Source of the DNA: CAZOKZ01 sp964580585
GTDB lineage: Bacteria; Sumerlaeota; Sumerlaeia; SLMS01; JAHLLQ01
Reading direction: 5' to 3'
Length of the DNA stretch: 21,489 nucleotides
NCBI GenBank assembly: GCA_964580585.1
Contig: CAZOKZ010000073.1
Coordinates: 1-21,489, forward strand
Both the position numbers and the translations under genes were made by a program. Of the stretch, positions 21,436 through 21,489 are shown piece after piece. The stretch's first letter is position 1; each line of letters begins with the position of its first letter. The notes beneath the pieces were generated by a model, which was not told where the DNA came from, ran no database searches, and saw only the letters and a program-made list of their open reading frames with translations.

Positions 21436-21489
21436 AGTAGTGTCCGGTTATAAGTCGAACAGTGTCAATTGTCCACCTGCACCCTCTTC
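21436..21489. mobile_element. Probable end of an insertion sequence, cut by the window edge
   Basis: Homology to the helicase stops near 21435 and AGTGTCCGGTTATAAG begins. Ends starting with a (T)AGTGTCCGGTTA-like sequence are common among insertion sequences. No transposase is visible, since only 54 bp lie in the window. The assignment rests on the abrupt break in the helicase and on recall of IS termini. Confidence 0.4.

Overview
The window reads as a bacterial chromosome segment (left third) followed by an array of integrated mobile elements (right two thirds). The host is probably a PVC-type bacterium (Verrucomicrobia/Lentisphaerae/Planctomycetes sense). That is an inference from the chimeric LacI-like/AraC (XylR-type) regulator, the secreted GH13 enzyme and a remnant of a choice-of-anchor D surface protein; no marker gene settles the taxonomy.

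Chromosomal part (1-7210): a decayed surface-protein fragment, an XylR-type sugar regulator (532-1788), a secreted GH13 branching-enzyme/alpha-amylase-like protein (2264-4201) and a convergent catalase-peroxidase katG (4357-6558). Two back-to-back hairpin terminators lie between the last two. About 650 bp without genes follows.

Element 1 (7211-13827): bounded by two identical 45-bp direct repeats. Each is the 3' half of a tRNA-Gly(CCC) gene read on the minus strand, and neither copy has the tRNA 5' half. Between them lie a truncated AbiEi-type antitoxin, a GT4 glycosyltransferase that has cut into that antitoxin, a winged-helix antitoxin-like gene divergent from an intact AbiEi/AbiEii type IV toxin-antitoxin pair, three consecutive perfect palindromes, and a complete tyrosine integrase. 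Similar putative integrase arm sites (TCTGTCAGTAGA) lie just inside both ends.

Element 2 (from 13783 to beyond the right edge): begins at the second tRNA fragment. It carries a P4-type integrase with GCTTCCT iterons at 11-bp spacing, a translationally coupled gene of unknown function, an AlpA-like regulator, a PriCT/Toprim/DUF3987 replication primase, a Fic-family protein, and a C-terminal fragment of a UvrD-like helicase that appears to be cut by an insertion sequence at the window edge. Two copies of a CCCCTAA inverted-repeat cluster follow the primase and fic and could be a bipartite replication origin. Two copies of an 8-bp-arm hairpin differ by a compensatory base-pair change; one lies downstream of a near-consensus promoter with no reading frame, which suggests a small RNA.

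The most informative structural clue is that GCTTCCT arm sites of the element-2 type also occur to the left of the first tRNA fragment. Without element 1, these would form an arm-core-arm arrangement, so element 1 probably inserted at the junction of two tandem related elements. An intact tRNA-Gly should lie to the right of the window.
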